DNA of 19,279 nucleotides from JBBECE01 sp964574935. GTDB taxonomy: Bacteria > Pseudomonadota > Alphaproteobacteria > Rhizobiales > Devosiaceae. Location: assembly GCA_964574935.1 (NCBI GenBank), contig CAZNOZ010000039.1, forward strand, positions 1-19,279. The letters run 5' to 3'. Below are positions 6,855 through 14,570 of the stretch, in pieces (the first letter of the stretch is position 1; every line of letters starts with the position of its first letter). Below the pieces are notes generated by a model. It searched no databases. It saw only the letters and a list, made by a program, of their open reading frames with translations, and was not told the DNA's origin. A program made the position numbers and the translations under genes.

Positions 6855-7982
6855 CTAGTCCGGCTCGCGGACGCAAATGGCGCGCCTGACGTCTTCGGGA
6901 AAGCGGCCGTTGACCCCCGCGAAGGCCGTGTTGGTGAAGACGGCCGCGGCGATGTCGCTGACCGGGTCGATGAACCAGTTCAGACCGTAAACGCCGCCCC
7001 AGCGCACCGAACCGGCCGAAAGCGGCGACCCGGACGCCCCCGGATCGGTGACCACGGCGCCAAGAAAGCCGAATTTCTCGCCCGGCGCGTCCTCCCGTTC
7101 GAGGTCGCCGATCTGGTTGTCGAGCGCCGCCTTCGTGGTGGCCCGAATGAGGATCGGCCCGCCGCCGCCGGCAATGGCGTTGAGAAAGGCCATGAAATCC
7201 GTCGCCGTGCCCGCCATCCCGGCACCGCCCGACTGCACCGCCTCGGGGTTGAAGATGCGCGCCGGGGAGAAGGTGAGCGGGTCGCCGGCATCATTGATCA
7301 GCGTGTGCGGCTCCTGCATCGGCTCGGGGCGCGGCGTGCTGTCCGCGTAGGGCACCGACAGCCGGTCCGGATCGCTGACGCCGAAGCCGGTGTCGACCAT
7401 GCCGAGCGGTCCGGTGACATGGCGCTCGACCGCCACCCCGAGCGTCGCCCCCTCGGCCGCCGCGATCACCGCGCCGAGCACGTCGATCGCCAGCGAATAG
7501 CTCCATCGCGTCCCCGGCTCGTAGATGAGCGGCACCGCGGCCAGCCGGCGGATGTTCTCCTCGAGCGGGATGGAATCGTTGTCCAGCCCGCCGGCCACGC
7601 CGGCCGCATCGGTCGCCTTGGTCCGGTAGGAGAGGCCCGCGGTGTGGGTGAGCAGATGCCGGATGCTGATGGTGGCGGGCCGCCCGTCGGGCAGGGACGG
7701 CGCGAAGTAGGGCAGCCAGGCGGTCACCGGGGCGTCGAGCGCCAGTTTTTCGGCGTCGATCAGCGCCAGCGCCGTGGCCGCGACGATCGGTTTGGTGACC
7801 GAGGCCATCCGGAAGATCGTGTCGGGTGCGACCGGTTTGCCGGCTTCGCGATCCGCGTGGCCCGCCGCGTGCGTGTAGACGGTCTCCCCGCCTTCGGACA
7901 CGAGCACCACCGCACCGACGATCCGCTCCTCGGCGATTGCCTCGTCGATCACCGCATCCAGTCGGCTGGACCAACCCATCAT
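6855..7982 (-). CDS. EstB-like serine hydrolase, class C beta-lactamase fold
   Basis: A 375-aa protein of the beta-lactamase/transpeptidase-like family (PF00144 type). The nucleophile motif SxxK is S61-V-T-K64 in FRMASVTKP; the tyrosine motif is Y162-S-L in RWSYSLAIDVLG; the third motif is WGG (328-330) in RWGGVYGLNWFIDP. The Y-S-L and WGG forms resemble carboxylesterase EstB of Burkholderia gladioli rather than true AmpC, which uses YxN and KTG. Esterase activity is therefore likelier than beta-lactam resistance; the substrate is unknown. No signal peptide is seen, so it is probably cytoplasmic. Two adjacent ATGs exist. GGAG lies 3 b from the first (7982) and 6 b from the second (7979), so the true start may be one codon later. 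It sits between erpA and xth on the same strand, with gaps of 59 and 18 b, likely in one transcript. Confidence 0.88.
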   Translation of the reverse strand: MMGWSSRLDAVIDEAIAEERIVGAVVLVSEGGETVYTHAAGHADREAGKPVAPDTIFRMASVTKPIVAATALALIDAEKLALDAPVTAWLPYFAPSLPDGRPATISIRHLLTHTAGLSYRTKATDAAGVAGGLDNDSIPLEENIRRLAAVPLIYEPGTRWSYSLAIDVLGAVIAAAEGATLGVAVERHVTGPLGMVDTGFGVSDPDRLSVPYADSTPRPEPMQEPHTLINDAGDPLTFSPARIFNPEAVQSGGAGMAGTATDFMAFLNAIAGGGGPILIRATTKAALDNQIGDLEREDAPGEKFGFLGAVVTDPGASGSPLSAGSVRWGGVYGLNWFIDPVSDIAAAVFTNTAFAGVNGRFPEDVRRAICVREPD

Positions 7983-8041
7983 TCTCTCCGCAACCGTCGA
8001 ATGGAAGGGTTAGCGCCGAACCGGCTTGCCGGCAATGCGCC

Positions 8042-8392
8042 CTAGACGGAAAAACTCGTGCCGCAGCCGCAGCTCGCCACCGCGTTCGGGTTGTTGATCT
8101 GGAAGGACTGCCCGATTAAATCGTCGACGAAATCGATCTCGGCCCCGCCCATGAATTCGAGGCTCATCGCATCGATCAGCACCGTCGCCTCGCCGCGATG
8201 CAGCACGAGGTCGTCCGCGGCGGGCTTTTCCTGCACCAGGTGATATTCGTACTGGAACCCCGAGCATCCCCCGCCGGCCACCGCGATGCGCAGCACCGTG
8301 CCCTCCGGCTCCCCGGCCAGGATCTCGCCGATCCGCCGGGCCGCCCGGTCGCTCAGCTTGACGGGTTGCTCTAAAGTGGCTGTCTCGGTCAT
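8042..8392 (-). CDS. erpA: Iron-sulfur cluster insertion protein, ErpA/IscA (HesB) family
   Basis: A-type carrier that receives Fe-S clusters and delivers them to apo-enzymes in the cytoplasm. The protein is 116 aa, normal for the family. The three cluster cysteines are C43 (GGGCSGFQYEY) and C108/C110 (SCGCGTSF), in the standard arrangement. The frame remains open to 8488, but the extra 32 codons do not look like ErpA. The ATG at 8392 gives the usual short tail (MTETATLEQPVKLSD) and has an AAAGG-type ribosome site a few bases upstream. It is divergent from dgt across 85 b and heads the leftward unit containing the hydrolase and xth. The pairing with dgt and argS matches rhizobial gene order as I remember it. 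Whether it is strictly ErpA or another IscA-like carrier cannot be decided from sequence alone; ErpA is favoured by context. Confidence 0.93.
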   Translation of the reverse strand: MTETATLEQPVKLSDRAARRIGEILAGEPEGTVLRIAVAGGGCSGFQYEYHLVQEKPAADDLVLHRGEATVLIDAMSLEFMGGAEIDFVDDLIGQSFQINNPNAVASCGCGTSFSV

Positions 8393-8477
8393 CGCCTTTG
8401 CCTGGCCATTGGCGCGATCGCTCCGCGCCGCCCGACAAAGGTAGGGACCGGCGGCGAGATTGAAAAGGGGCTCTTCC
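8393..8477. promoter_or_regulatory. Divergent erpA/dgt regulatory region
   Basis: The 85 b between the divergent starts must hold both promoters. On the minus strand, CTTTTC (plus-strand 8462-8467) and CTACCT (8439-8444) are 17 b apart, and each matches 4 of 6 positions of the alphaproteobacterial consensus; this is a candidate erpA promoter. An inverted repeat, GGCGCG (8411-8416) and CGCGCC (8424-8429) with a 7-b loop, lies in the predicted erpA leader. No AT-rich Irr- or RirA-like box was seen. The dgt promoter is not clear. Confidence 0.35.
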
Positions 8478-9689
8478 ATGGCCGGCACCTATGCCTCTCG
8501 GCCCGCGCCGGCGCCCTACGCCTCCGATCCGGCCGACTCGCGGGGGCGCCTGCATCCCGTCGACGTCAGCTCCACGCGCTCCGAATTCCAGCGCGACCGC
8601 GACCGCATCATCCACTCGACGGCCTTCCGGCGCCTGCAATACAAGACCCAGGTGTTTCTCAAGCACGAGGGCAGCCACTTCCGCACCCGGCTCACCCACT
8701 CCCTCGAGGTCAGCCAGATCGCCCGCTCGATCGCCCGCTCGCTGGGCCTCGACGAGGATCTGGCCGAGGCATTGGCGCTGGCCCACGATCTCGGCCACAC
8801 CCCCTTTGGCCATGCCGGCGAACGGGTGCTCGCCGCCAGGATGGAGGAGGCGGGCGGCTTCGACCACAACATGCAGGCGGTCCGCGTCCTGACGCGCCTC
8901 GAGAACCGCTACGCCACCCATGACGGGCTCAATCTGACCTGGGAGACCCTCGAGGGGATCGTCAAGCACAACGGCCCGCTCACCGACGCCGCCGGCGCGC
9001 CCGTCGGCCGCTACGCGGAGAGCGGGCTGCCCTTCGGGCTCGACGAGCCGATCGCCGCCGCCGATCTGATGCTCGACACCTGGCCGTCCCTGGAAGCGCA
9101 GGCCGCCTCGGTCGCCGACGACATCGCCTACCACGCCCACGATCTCGACGACGCCATCCGCGCCCGCCTCGTCGATCTCGACGAGATTGCCGACGCCCCG
9201 CTCGCCGGCGCCATTGTCACCGAAGTGCGGCAAACCTGGCCCCGGATCGAGCCTGATCGCCAGGCCCATGAGACCGTGCGCTCGCTGATCACCCGCAGCG
9301 TCGAGGACGTCATCTCCCACTCGGCGTCGGCGCTCGTGAGGGCCGCGCCGACCTCCGCCGACCAGGCGCGCCGTTCGGGCCGGGCGCTGATCGGGTTTTC
9401 GGGTCCCATGACCGAGGCCGAGCGCGGCCTCAAACAATGGCTGTTCGCCCGCGTCTACCGGCATCCGGAGGTGATGCGCCTGGTCGGGCAGGGGGAGCGC
9501 GTCGTCTCGTCCCTGTTCGACCGCTACGCGGAAGCGGGCGGTCTGCCCGGCCCGTGGGGTGCCGCCTGGGAGGCGGCCGACGAGGCCGGCCGCCGGCGCC
9601 TGGCCTGCGATTTCGTGGCCGGCATGACCGACCAGTTCGCCCTCGGCGAATACCAGCGCCTGTTTGACGAGGCGCCGGAATTCGGCTAA
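8478..9689 (+). CDS. dgt: Deoxyguanosinetriphosphate triphosphohydrolase-like HD protein
   Basis: HD-domain phosphohydrolase of the dGTPase family, which cleaves dNTPs to deoxynucleoside and triphosphate and helps set dNTP pools; cytoplasmic. The 403-aa length fits the shorter bacterial (type 2) dGTPase-like proteins. Metal ligands are visible: H74 in RTRLTHSLEVSQIAR, H103-D104 in LAHDLGHTPFGHAGE, and an Asp in SVADDIAYHAHDLDD (214 or 215). The N-terminal landmarks RSEFQRDRDRIIHSTAFRRL and KTQVFLKHEG are typical. The start is ATG 8478, because AAGGGG at 8464-8469 lies 8 b upstream; the earlier in-frame TTG at 8460 has no such support. It is divergent from erpA and followed by argS after 38 b, the usual order in this group of bacteria. 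The physiological substrate of type 2 members is not always dGTP. Confidence 0.95.
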   Translation: MAGTYASRPAPAPYASDPADSRGRLHPVDVSSTRSEFQRDRDRIIHSTAFRRLQYKTQVFLKHEGSHFRTRLTHSLEVSQIARSIARSLGLDEDLAEALALAHDLGHTPFGHAGERVLAARMEEAGGFDHNMQAVRVLTRLENRYATHDGLNLTWETLEGIVKHNGPLTDAAGAPVGRYAESGLPFGLDEPIAAADLMLDTWPSLEAQAASVADDIAYHAHDLDDAIRARLVDLDEIADAPLAGAIVTEVRQTWPRIEPDRQAHETVRSLITRSVEDVISHSASALVRAAPTSADQARRSGRALIGFSGPMTEAERGLKQWLFARVYRHPEVMRLVGQGERVVSSLFDRYAEAGGLPGPWGAAWEAADEAGRRRLACDFVAGMTDQFALGEYQRLFDEAPEFG

Positions 9690-9727
9690 CCGCAGCCGCG
9701 GACCTCCCGAGCTGGCAGACCACCGAA

Positions 9728-11476
9728 ATGGACGTCTTCGCCGTCTTTCACCGCCGCGTGGCCGAGGCGCTGAAGGCCCAATTCGCGGATCTGGAGGTTT
9801 CGCTCCTCGACCGGTTCGTCGTCGAGCCGCCTCGCGATCCGAGCCATGGCGAGCTGTCGACAAACGCCGCCATGGTCGTCGCCAAGCCCCTCGGTGTGCC
9901 GCCGCGCCAGGTCGCCGAGGCGCTGGCCGGCCGGCTACAGGCGGACCCGGATGTCGCGGAAGTCGAGATCGCCGGCCCCGGCTTCGTCAATCTCCGGCTC
10001 CGGCCGGCCCTCTGGCAGTCGCTGATCGGGAAAGTCGACGCGCTCGGCGCCGATTTCGGCCGCGCCGATCTCGGCCATGGCGCCAAACTCAACGTCGAAT
10101 ACGTTTCCGCCAATCCCACCGGCCCGATGCATGTGGGGCACATGCGCGGCGCCGTCTATGGCGACGCGCTGGCCGCCCTGATGGAATTCGTCGGCTTTGC
10201 GGTCACCCGCGAATACTACATCAACGACGCCGGCGCCCAGATCGATACCCTGGCGCGCTCGGCGTTCCTCAGATACCGCCAGGCGCTCGGCGAGGAAATC
10301 GGCGAGATTCCCGAGGGGCTCTATCCGGGCGATTATCTGATCGCGGTGGGAGAGGGGCTGAAGGCGAAGTTCGGCGACGCCCTTTCGGGCCAGCCCGAGC
10401 CGGAATGGCTCCCCGTGGTGCGCCCCTTCGTCGTCGAGGCGATGATGGCGCTCATTCGTGCCGATCTGGGCAAGCTCGGCATCCGCCACGAGCATTTTTT
10501 CTCCGAATCCACGCTGCACGGGCCCAAGGGCGGCATCGCCGAGACAATGGACTGGCTGCGCGCCCAGGGCCTTGTCTATGAGGGCCGTCTGCCGCGGCCG
10601 AAGTCCGGGGCCGCCGAGGACTGGGAGGATCGCGAGCAGACCCTCTTCCGCGCCACCGAATTCGGGGACGACACCGACCGGGCGCTGCTGAAGTCGGACG
10701 GCACCTTCACCTATTTCGCCGCCGATATCGCCTATCACCGCGACAAATATCTGCGCGGCTACCACAATCAGCTGGTGGTGCTCGGCGCCGACCATGTCGG
10801 CTACGTCAAGCGGCTGCAGGCGGCTCTCAAGGCCGTCTCCGGCGGCGCCGCCGAGATCGACGTCAAGCTGTGCCAGCTGGTGCACCTGATGCGCGCCGGC
10901 AGCCCCGTCAAGATGTCCAAGCGGACCGGCGCCATCGTCACCGTCGCCGACGTCGTCGACGAGGTCGGCCCGGACGCCGTGCGCTTCATCATGCTCTATC
11001 GCAAGAACGACGCGCCGCTGGACTTCGATTTCGACCTCGTCACCCAGAAATCCCGCGACAATCCGGTTTTCTACGTGCAGTACGCCCACGCCAGGTGCTG
11101 TTCGGTGTTCCGCACCGCCGACCGCGATCTGCCGGACCTCGATCACGGCCCCGGGGCTCTTGGCGCCGCCGATCTGACGCTGCTCGACAGCCCGGAGGAT
11201 TTGGCGTTGCTGCGTTTGGTCGCCGCCTTTCCAAGGACCGTCGAAAGCGCCGCCCACGCCCACGAGCCGCACCGTGTCGCCTTCTATCTGCACGATCTGG
11301 CGGCGGAGTTTCACGCCTTCTGGACGAAGGGCAATGAATCCGAGCGCTTACGGTTTGTTAACCCTAACGAACGGAAACTTACCTTGGCCCGACTCGCTAT
11401 GGTCAAAACTGTCCGTCAGGTGCTGCGCAACGGGCTTGGGATTTTGGGTGTAACCGCGCCCGCAGAGCTTTCATAA
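9728..11476 (+). CDS. argS: Arginine--tRNA ligase (ArgRS)
   Basis: Charges tRNA-Arg, a class Ia synthetase in the cytoplasm. The protein is 582 aa. Visible in order: the ArgRS-specific N-terminal tRNA-binding domain (about residues 1-115, with GELSTNAAMVVAK and GPGFVNLRL); SANPTGPMHVGHMRGAVYGD, whose HVGH (135-138) is the HIGH motif; REYYINDAGAQI; FFSESTLHGPKGG; SDGTFTYFAADIAYHRDKY; KMSKRTG (KMSK at 395-398); and the C-terminal anticodon-binding domain ending in LGVTAPAEL. No good Shine-Dalgarno precedes the ATG at 9728, but the N-terminus matches the family. The last 45 or so codons (from about 11340) are clearly less GC-rich than the rest and run into an AT-rich junction with the SPOR gene. 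The reading frame is intact. Confidence 0.97.
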   Translation: MDVFAVFHRRVAEALKAQFADLEVSLLDRFVVEPPRDPSHGELSTNAAMVVAKPLGVPPRQVAEALAGRLQADPDVAEVEIAGPGFVNLRLRPALWQSLIGKVDALGADFGRADLGHGAKLNVEYVSANPTGPMHVGHMRGAVYGDALAALMEFVGFAVTREYYINDAGAQIDTLARSAFLRYRQALGEEIGEIPEGLYPGDYLIAVGEGLKAKFGDALSGQPEPEWLPVVRPFVVEAMMALIRADLGKLGIRHEHFFSESTLHGPKGGIAETMDWLRAQGLVYEGRLPRPKSGAAEDWEDREQTLFRATEFGDDTDRALLKSDGTFTYFAADIAYHRDKYLRGYHNQLVVLGADHVGYVKRLQAALKAVSGGAAEIDVKLCQLVHLMRAGSPVKMSKRTGAIVTVADVVDEVGPDAVRFIMLYRKNDAPLDFDFDLVTQKSRDNPVFYVQYAHARCCSVFRTADRDLPDLDHGPGALGAADLTLLDSPEDLALLRLVAAFPRTVESAAHAHEPHRVAFYLHDLAAEFHAFWTKGNESERLRFVNPNERKLTLARLAMVKTVRQVLRNGLGILGVTAPAELS

Positions 11477-11491
11477 TTCAGGCACATTGCT

Positions 11492-11572
11492 ATGTCTGAT
11501 GTGAATGATACGCTCCAGGAATACCGCAAAGCCCGTGCGCGGCGGGACGGCGACGAGGACGCTGACAGATGA
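11492..11572 (+). CDS. Possible 26-codon ORF coupled to the SPOR gene
   Basis: An ATG at 11492 opens a 26-residue frame (begins MSDVNDTLQEYRKARARR, ends in Asp/Glu/Arg) whose TGA at 11570-11572 overlaps the SPOR gene's ATG at 11569-11571 as ATGA, the classic arrangement for translational coupling. The peptide is highly charged and has no membrane segment. Its own ribosome site is weak. It lies in an AT-rich stretch unlike the surrounding DNA. It could be a real small protein, an upstream ORF setting SPOR protein levels, or the displaced N-terminus of the SPOR protein after a frameshift. I recognise no homologue. Confidence 0.35.
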   Translation: MSDVNDTLQEYRKARARRDGDEDADR

Positions 11573-13677
11573 ATGCAGCGAATCCGGACAGCGCGTCCGA
11601 AGCCATTTCCGACGAATCCGACGACCTGATCGCTGAACTGGCCCGAATCGTGGCCAGGGACGCCCATGCCGGACGTCAGGACCTGCAGCCCGAACCGCGC
11701 CAGCCGCCGCCGATGCCGAGTGCGCCGGCCCGGCCCGCGGCGCCTGGGCCCGACCCCGATGCGCCGGCCAAGGATCCCGAGGAAATCCTCTCCGAGGGGT
11801 TCCGCGCCCTCGCCGAGCCGCCGCTGGCGACCCCCGATCACGCCGCCACCCCCGAGGTGGAGCCCTCGCCCGCCGGCCTCAGCCTGCCGCCGCTCCGCCC
11901 CGCCGATCTCGGCCTCGCCGGCGCCGAGCCGGCGCCGAGAGCCGAAGACACGAAGCCCGAGGCCGGACTTCAGGAACAAGGCGCGATCAGCGAACCCGCG
12001 AGCCCGCCGCCCGCGGCGCCCGAACAGCCCGCGCCGCCCGTCACCCCCACGGCGGCCGAGCCGAAAACGGCCGCGGCGCCTGCAAGCGCCGAACCCGCCG
12101 CCCCATACGATCCGATTGCCGATCCTATCGCCGATCTGATCGCCGCCGCCGAGGCCGAAGAGCCCGAGGCGCCGCCGCAGGCACCACCCGCGATGGCGGC
12201 CCCCGCCGCCGAGCCGGAACCGGAACAACCGGCGCCCGAGCCCGAGCCACCGGCCGCGGAACCCGCCGACCGGTTCGAGACGCCGCCGGCGATGCGCGCC
12301 ACGCCAACCGCGCGCGAGACCCCGCGTGCCGCCGCCGTCGATCCTCTCGACGAAATCGAGCGCCTGATCGCGGAGACCACCGCTTTCGATCTGCCCGGCA
12401 TGGCCGACGCCGAACCGCCGGCCTGGGAGGCCACGGGCAAAGGCGCCGCCGCACCCGCGCCGGAAGCGAAATCGACACCCGCCGCGCGCACCCTGGATGC
12501 CGCCGCCGAAACCGCCGACGCAGCCATCGAAGCCTCGGTGGCGGTCAGCCGGACCCCCGATGAAGCCGACAGGCGCCCCGGCGCCCGCGCCTTCGCCTCG
12601 ACGTTCGGCGGCGGGCTGGGACGTTCCATCATTCCGGCCACCGCCGGGATTGTCGTCGTCGCCCTGATCGGCGGCGCGGCCTGGTGGTATTTCACCCAGG
12701 ACGGCGCGCTGTTCGGCGAGGTCCCCGTCGTCACCGCCCCCGACCAGGCGGTCAAACAGCCGGCCCCGGAGACCGCGACGCCGGACGACAGCGATTCCAT
12801 CGTCTTCAGCCAGCTCGAAGGCGCCGAGACCACCAGCCCCGAGAACGAGCAGCTTGTCTCGCGCGACGAGACGGGCGGCGAGAGCGGGGAGGGGCTCGCC
12901 AGGGTCATCACCCCGGAAAGCGATACCGGCGGGCTCGCCAACCGCAAGGTCCGCACCGTGACGGTGCGCGCCGACGGCACGATTGTCAGCGGCGACGAAG
13001 CCACCGCCGGCATCGAGCCGCTCCCGGCGCTGCGGCCCAACGTCCCCGACGTGCCCGGCGCCCCCGCCATTGAGGATGGCGACGCCGATACGATCGGCGA
13101 CGTCCTCAACCAGCTCGCCGAGGAAGAACCCGGCCTGCTCGGGGAGACCCCGGTCGCCACCGCATCGGTCGGCGAGCCGGCGGCGAGCCCGGCAACGGCA
13201 AGCCCGACCCCGTCGCCCGCCGCCGAGCAGCCGATCAACGTCGCCAATGTGGACCCGGCTCCGATTCCCATTCCGCGGCCGGAGGAAACCCCCGGCGGGG
13301 CCGCGACCACTCCGACCGCTCCGACCGCCACCGCCAGCACCGGCGTCGTTTCCACGCCGCCGCCGCCGGCCGCCGATCAGCCCCTGGCGCTCGAACAAGC
13401 CACGGCCACCCCCGTTGTGACCGCGTCCGGCGCCCCGTTCTACGTGCAGCTGTCCTCGCAACGCAGCGAAGCGGCCGCCCGTGCCTCCGCCACCGATCTC
13501 ACCGAGCGGCTGGCCACGGTGCTTGGCGCCACCAAGCTCGAAATCCAGCGGGTGGATCTGGGCGACAGGGGCGTGTTCTACCGCGTCAAGGCCCCCGCCG
13601 CATCGCTGACCGCCGCCAAGGATCTGTGCGGCCAGGTCAAGGTCGCCGGCGCCGATTGCTTCGTGAGGTCCGACTGA
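11569..13677 (+). CDS. SPOR-domain single-pass membrane protein
   Basis: A 702-aa bitopic inner-membrane protein. Residues 1-350 are predicted cytoplasmic, acidic and rich in Pro, Ala and Glu (long stretches of PAAPEP type); near the start DDLIAELARIVA resembles the short N-terminal motif seen in rhizobial SPOR proteins. A single transmembrane helix lies at about 354-374 (IIPATAGIVVVALIGGAAWW), then a Thr/Pro/Ala-rich periplasmic linker, and a C-terminal SPOR domain at about 622-702 (APFYVQLSSQRSEAAARA to CFVRSD, with two Cys as in many relatives). SPOR domains bind denuded glycan strands at division sites, so a role in septal peptidoglycan is inferred, as for FtsN/DamX-like proteins. GAGGA 9 b upstream supports the ATG at 11569. 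It overlaps the 26-codon ORF by ATGA. In rhizobia nagZ usually follows; here scpA follows directly. Confidence 0.9.
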   Translation: MNAANPDSASEAISDESDDLIAELARIVARDAHAGRQDLQPEPRQPPPMPSAPARPAAPGPDPDAPAKDPEEILSEGFRALAEPPLATPDHAATPEVEPSPAGLSLPPLRPADLGLAGAEPAPRAEDTKPEAGLQEQGAISEPASPPPAAPEQPAPPVTPTAAEPKTAAAPASAEPAAPYDPIADPIADLIAAAEAEEPEAPPQAPPAMAAPAAEPEPEQPAPEPEPPAAEPADRFETPPAMRATPTARETPRAAAVDPLDEIERLIAETTAFDLPGMADAEPPAWEATGKGAAAPAPEAKSTPAARTLDAAAETADAAIEASVAVSRTPDEADRRPGARAFASTFGGGLGRSIIPATAGIVVVALIGGAAWWYFTQDGALFGEVPVVTAPDQAVKQPAPETATPDDSDSIVFSQLEGAETTSPENEQLVSRDETGGESGEGLARVITPESDTGGLANRKVRTVTVRADGTIVSGDEATAGIEPLPALRPNVPDVPGAPAIEDGDADTIGDVLNQLAEEEPGLLGETPVATASVGEPAASPATASPTPSPAAEQPINVANVDPAPIPIPRPEETPGGAATTPTAPTATASTGVVSTPPPPAADQPLALEQATATPVVTASGAPFYVQLSSQRSEAAARASATDLTERLATVLGATKLEIQRVDLGDRGVFYRVKAPAASLTAAKDLCGQVKVAGADCFVRSD

Positions 13678-13690
13678 CGCCTCCCCTTGC

Positions 13691-13711
13691 GCGGCCGTGG
13701 ACAGCGGCCGC
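13691..13711 (+). terminator. 7-bp hairpin after the SPOR gene
   Basis: GCGGCCG (13691-13697) and CGGCCGC (13705-13711) are perfect complements around a 7-b loop, 13 b after the SPOR stop. No T-run follows. It could be a weak terminator or an RNA-stabilising stem between SPOR and scpA. Confidence 0.35.
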
Positions 13712-13716
13712 CGCCG

Positions 13717-13745
13717 CTTGACCTCACGCCCCCGCGGGCGCAAAT
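13717..13745 (+). promoter_or_regulatory. Candidate scpA promoter
   Basis: CTTGAC (13717-13722) is an exact match to the alphaproteobacterial -35 consensus. At the ideal 17-b spacing, GCAAAT (13740-13745) matches 3 of 6 at -10. Transcription would begin close to the scpA ATG at 13754, giving a nearly leaderless message, in line with the absence of a Shine-Dalgarno there. Pattern evidence only. Confidence 0.25.
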
Positions 13746-13753
13746 CTGATTCG

Positions 13754-14566
13754 ATGCAGAACCCCGCCTCATCCGCCGCCGAAGCCGAGTTCTGGGAGGA
13801 TCCGAAGCCCCCGCGCGGCGACGTCATGATGGTCGACGTTGCCGGCTACGAAGGCCCCCTCGATCTCCTGCTCGACATGGCGCGGCATCAGAAGGTGGAT
13901 CTCGGCGCCATATCGGTGCTGGCGCTGGCCGAGCAGTATCTCGCCTTCATCGCCGAGGCTCGCTCACATCGCATTGAAATCGCTGCCGATTATCTCGTCA
14001 TGGCTGCGTGGCTGGCGTATCTGAAAAGCCGCCTGATGGTACCCCAGGACGCCGACGACGAAGCCATGACCGGCGCCGAGATGGCGGCCATGCTGCAGTT
14101 CCGCCTGCAGCGGCTCGAAGCCATGCGCGACGCCGCCCGCCGCCTCGTCAACGGCAGCCGGCGGGGCCGGGATTTCTTCGCCCGCGGCATGCCCGAGCCG
14201 ATCGTCCTCGAGCAGGAACGAAGCTGGCAGGCGACCTACATCGACCTCTTGCGTGCCTACGCCACCACCCGCGAGCGCCTGGCGCCCCACGACTACTCGC
14301 CTAGGGTGCGCTCGGTCATGTCGCTGCACGACGCCGAGGCGATCCTCACCCGTCTGGTGGGCGAGGGCAGCGACTGGGCGCCGATCCACCAGTATCTTGC
14401 CGAGTTTCTCGCCGACTCCGACGAGCGCGCCAGCATTCTGGCCTCTTCCTTTTCGGCCAGCCTCGAGCTGGCCCGGCGCGGCACCCTGGAACTGCGCCAG
14501 AACCATGCCTTCGGCCCGCTCCTGATGCGCCGGCGCGCCGGGACCGCGGATTCCGGCGGGGCCTGA
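13754..14566 (+). CDS. scpA: Segregation and condensation protein A (kleisin)
   Basis: Kleisin subunit of the SMC-ScpAB condensin-like complex that compacts and segregates the chromosome; acts on the nucleoid. The N-terminal SMC-neck-binding region is clear: VDVAGYEGPLDLLLDMARHQ, VDLGAISVLALAEQYLAFI, ADYLVMAAWLAYLKSRLM (roughly residues 27-99). The C-terminal winged-helix part contains VMSLHDAEAILTRL, ending near ELRQNHAFGPLLMRR. I use ATG 13754 (270 aa, usual length) rather than the in-frame GTG at 13697, whose extra 19 Arg-rich codons look non-coding and overlap a hairpin. No Shine-Dalgarno is visible before either start. scpB begins 4 b after the stop, so the two partners are surely cotranscribed. 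The usual upstream neighbour nagZ is absent. Confidence 0.95.
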   Translation: MQNPASSAAEAEFWEDPKPPRGDVMMVDVAGYEGPLDLLLDMARHQKVDLGAISVLALAEQYLAFIAEARSHRIEIAADYLVMAAWLAYLKSRLMVPQDADDEAMTGAEMAAMLQFRLQRLEAMRDAARRLVNGSRRGRDFFARGMPEPIVLEQERSWQATYIDLLRAYATTRERLAPHDYSPRVRSVMSLHDAEAILTRLVGEGSDWAPIHQYLAEFLADSDERASILASSFSASLELARRGTLELRQNHAFGPLLMRRRAGTADSGGA

Positions 14567-14570
14567 AGAG

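Noticed and set aside
6855..7982. True beta-lactamase (AmpC) resistance gene
   Set aside because: It lacks the YxN and KTG motifs of AmpC and a signal peptide; the WGG motif indicates the EstB esterase branch.
8021..8035. CCGGCTTGCCGG and TTGCCGGCAA palindromes between erpA and the hydrolase
   Set aside because: Short overlapping GC palindromes with no T-run; expected by chance in this composition.
5994..8045. 683-codon + frame opposite xth and the hydrolase
   Set aside because: Arg/His/Asp-rich antisense shadow; both minus-strand genes have complete catalytic motifs.
8010..9863. 617-codon minus-strand frame covering dgt and erpA
   Set aside because: Its C-terminal part is erpA in another frame and the rest is a shadow of dgt; no recognisable domain.
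11360..11375. CtrA binding site
   Set aside because: Only one half resembles TTAA; the second half at N7 reads GAAC, so the full TTAA-N7-TTAA site is absent.
11416..13827. 803-codon open frame on the minus strand, opposite the SPOR gene
   Set aside because: Gly/Arg-rich shadow typical of the complement of a GC-rich Ala/Pro gene; no domain, no ribosome site, and the + strand SPOR architecture is convincing.
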